A stretch of 64,000 nt of DNA from Branchiostoma floridae (taxonomy: Eukaryota; Chordata; Leptocardii; Amphioxiformes; Branchiostomatidae). Of the stretch, positions 62,155-64,000 are shown one piece after another. The notes under the pieces are model-generated. The model had not been told where the DNA came from. It saw only the letters and a program-made list of their open reading frames with translations, and did not search any database. The first letter of the stretch is position 1. The number at the start of each line of letters is the position of its first letter. The stretch spans positions 1,222,298 to 1,286,297 of the forward strand of contig NC_049994.1 in the NCBI RefSeq assembly GCF_000003815.2. The letters are read 5' to 3'. The position numbers and the translations under genes were made by a program.

Positions 62155-64000
62155 CCTATTTAATTGATTATATTATTGCGACATCTCGTGCCGTCAGCCC
62201 AAAGATATGTACACGTCCAACCGCACAGGCATATTGTAGCAACCACCAAACAAGCATGTAAGCAATTTGATACCTGGTGTGATAAACGAACACCTCAACA
62301 ACGTTAGCAACACGTACCTTCATACAGTCTGTAGAAATGACCTCGGCAGACAGGTATGTATAACTGTAAACAGGACGTCAACTTGTGAGCTCTGGTTTCC
62401 CCGTCAGACCAGCTGGGAACCAACAATAGTGCTGCCACGGTTCACAAGAATGGGCTAGCGCGTTTTGTGCTCTCTTGACTCGTGACAATTTGTCGTGACT
62501 CTCGTGCACGTAACGTTACTTGTCACAAAGAAACACCGGTTCCGGAGGGCGCGCCTCAAACACGTGTTCTAGTCTTGGTTGCTGTTTCACTGTGCCCCGC
62601 AGTGCGGCGCTTATTCTGGCACCAAAGTTGTTACACTCGTGCTTTTAACTTTAGGAATCTCACTGGGCCACTCCTGTTGGCGACTGTGAATCATGAAAAT
62701 CAATCTTCCCCTTCTTGAGCTATTTTCTAACAAATATGTCCCGCGAAGTTAAAAGATGCAATTCCAAAAACCATCATATCGTCACATGCCCAAGAATCAC
62801 TACCTACCTACCTACCTAGTCCCTTGACTAGTCCCTTGACTGGTGCAAGCTAGGTAGCCATGAAGATAGAGAGATGCCTCCAGGTTCGTCTTTCCCTAGC
62901 CAGGGTTAGCCTTTCCTGTAGGCTAAGGGAGGTCCATTCTGTTGTCCTGCCAAGCTTTCACCACCTAATACAGCATGTTCAGAGCTGTTACTACTGCCAT
63001 TCAGTCTGATGTAGACTAGTATATTGTACTTCACAAAAGGGAGTTTTACTGCAGTACCATAGAAATATGCTAGGGGGCCTCCAACCGAACTTGTTTTGCC
63101 GAAACATTTATTTTTCTTTCCGACCGACCTGAGAATGACAACGAATCATTTTTTTGGACCTAGTATTGCAGTGCGGCTCCGCTACGGCTACCTCATATAA
63201 AGTTAGTAGCCTGAGTAAAAACGCGCTCCTACCGGCCGGCCCTACAATTGCGGGGAGTGGGTCATTAATTAAATAACCCCGGCCATTGAGAGATTGTGTA
63301 AACACAGGCTACCTCATATAGCACCCCTAGGCCTCCCCCCTCGGTACGTGTGCTGGGCTCTTTTGCGTACAGATGTTTGCCGCTTGAAACTAAGGCCTGA
63401 AGCTCCCTGACAACAATCCACCTACAAAATATCATACAGATTCATTCGCAACTTCTCGAGTACGTGTCTACAAACGAAAATACATATCTACAAACTGCGC
63501 CGATAACATAAATCTTCTTATCGAAGATAATAAAAAAGAATTGATCATGACGCCATTGTGCTCCCACAAAACGCTATTAATAATGAAGCTTTCACATGCT
63601 CTAGGACCCTTCCCTCCAAATTTATTGAGCGTAGTCATTTGTTGCATACAATTTTCAAAATTCATATTCAATTCAATTCAGAAAACAAATAGGATCTAGA
63701 TACCCCATCACAAATCTATGACTGGTATAAGACTTAGTTCAAAACATATTCCACATAGTTCTTTTTAGATATAAATGCGTCACAAAATAATATATCATTA
63801 ACAACCTTGCGGCCTATTTTTACCAACCAGAAATCCATCTTCATCTTCATCTTGTATTTTTCGTCCTATCGCATTACATATTAGTAGGAATACGCGGTAA
63901 ACAAAGACCTAGTAAGCTATTTTTTGTCGCCTGTGATATATCAATATATTTCTATTTGGTTCCATTGATATTAGATTGTAGTTTACATGAATATTACTCT
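62155..64000. other. Right edge, no supportable gene
   Basis: The stretch at 62470-62700 is CpG-richer than its surroundings, and a minus-strand donor-like GAAG|GTACGT lies near 62318, so a promoter and leader exon for the MFSD6-like gene could sit here; this is guesswork. (CTAC)n lies at about 62803-62820. GGCTACCTCATATA occurs at about 63186 and 63307 in direct orientation. Confidence 0.25.

Overview
The window is animal (metazoan) genomic DNA: genes are split into many small GT-AG exons, introns are AT-rich and crowded with DNA transposons, fold-back MITEs, tRNA-derived SINEs and simple repeats, and four runs of N mark assembly gaps (1681-2293, 14036-14135, 42140-42239, 51251-51350). Gene content (a vertebrate-like short-tailed class I myosin and an MFSD6-type transporter), intron size and repeat style fit an invertebrate deuterostome, most likely a lancelet (Branchiostoma). 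The species call is inference, not proof.

Layout. 1-4200: mostly non-coding, with two short unidentified coding-like blocks (2677-2904, 3430-3639) and a poly(A) signal at 4172. 4200-16000: intergenic and repeat sequence holding a candidate promoter and 5' UTR exons (about 7165-7377 and 9387-9529). 16010-46990 (+): a complete gene for a MYO1B/MYO1A-type unconventional myosin, rebuilt here as 31 coding exons totalling 4530 nt (1509 codons plus stop), every junction GT-AG and in frame. 46991-50100: its 3' UTR or flank. 51656-55323 (-): a three-coding-exon gene for an MFSD6-like major facilitator protein (583 aa), convergent with the myosin. 56300-57540: a striking array of hairpin monomers, itself arranged as a large inverted repeat. 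57600-64000: no gene found; (CA)n DNA, a MITE, SINEs and a copy of a long interspersed repeat.

The myosin has an actin-based motor with P-loop, switch I, switch II and an acidic TEDS-site residue, five IQ motifs for calmodulin, and a TH1/PH-like lipid-binding tail, so it should link membranes to actin. Its oddest feature is a polar N-terminal extension of about 400 residues in front of the motor, mostly encoded by one 1.1-kb exon that splices in frame. Twice in the same gene (exon 3 and exon 27) the 3' end of an exon plus its splice donor has been tandemly copied into the following intron. The two genes do not obviously work together biochemically, but their closeness recalls human chromosome 2q32, where MFSD6 and MYO1B both lie.
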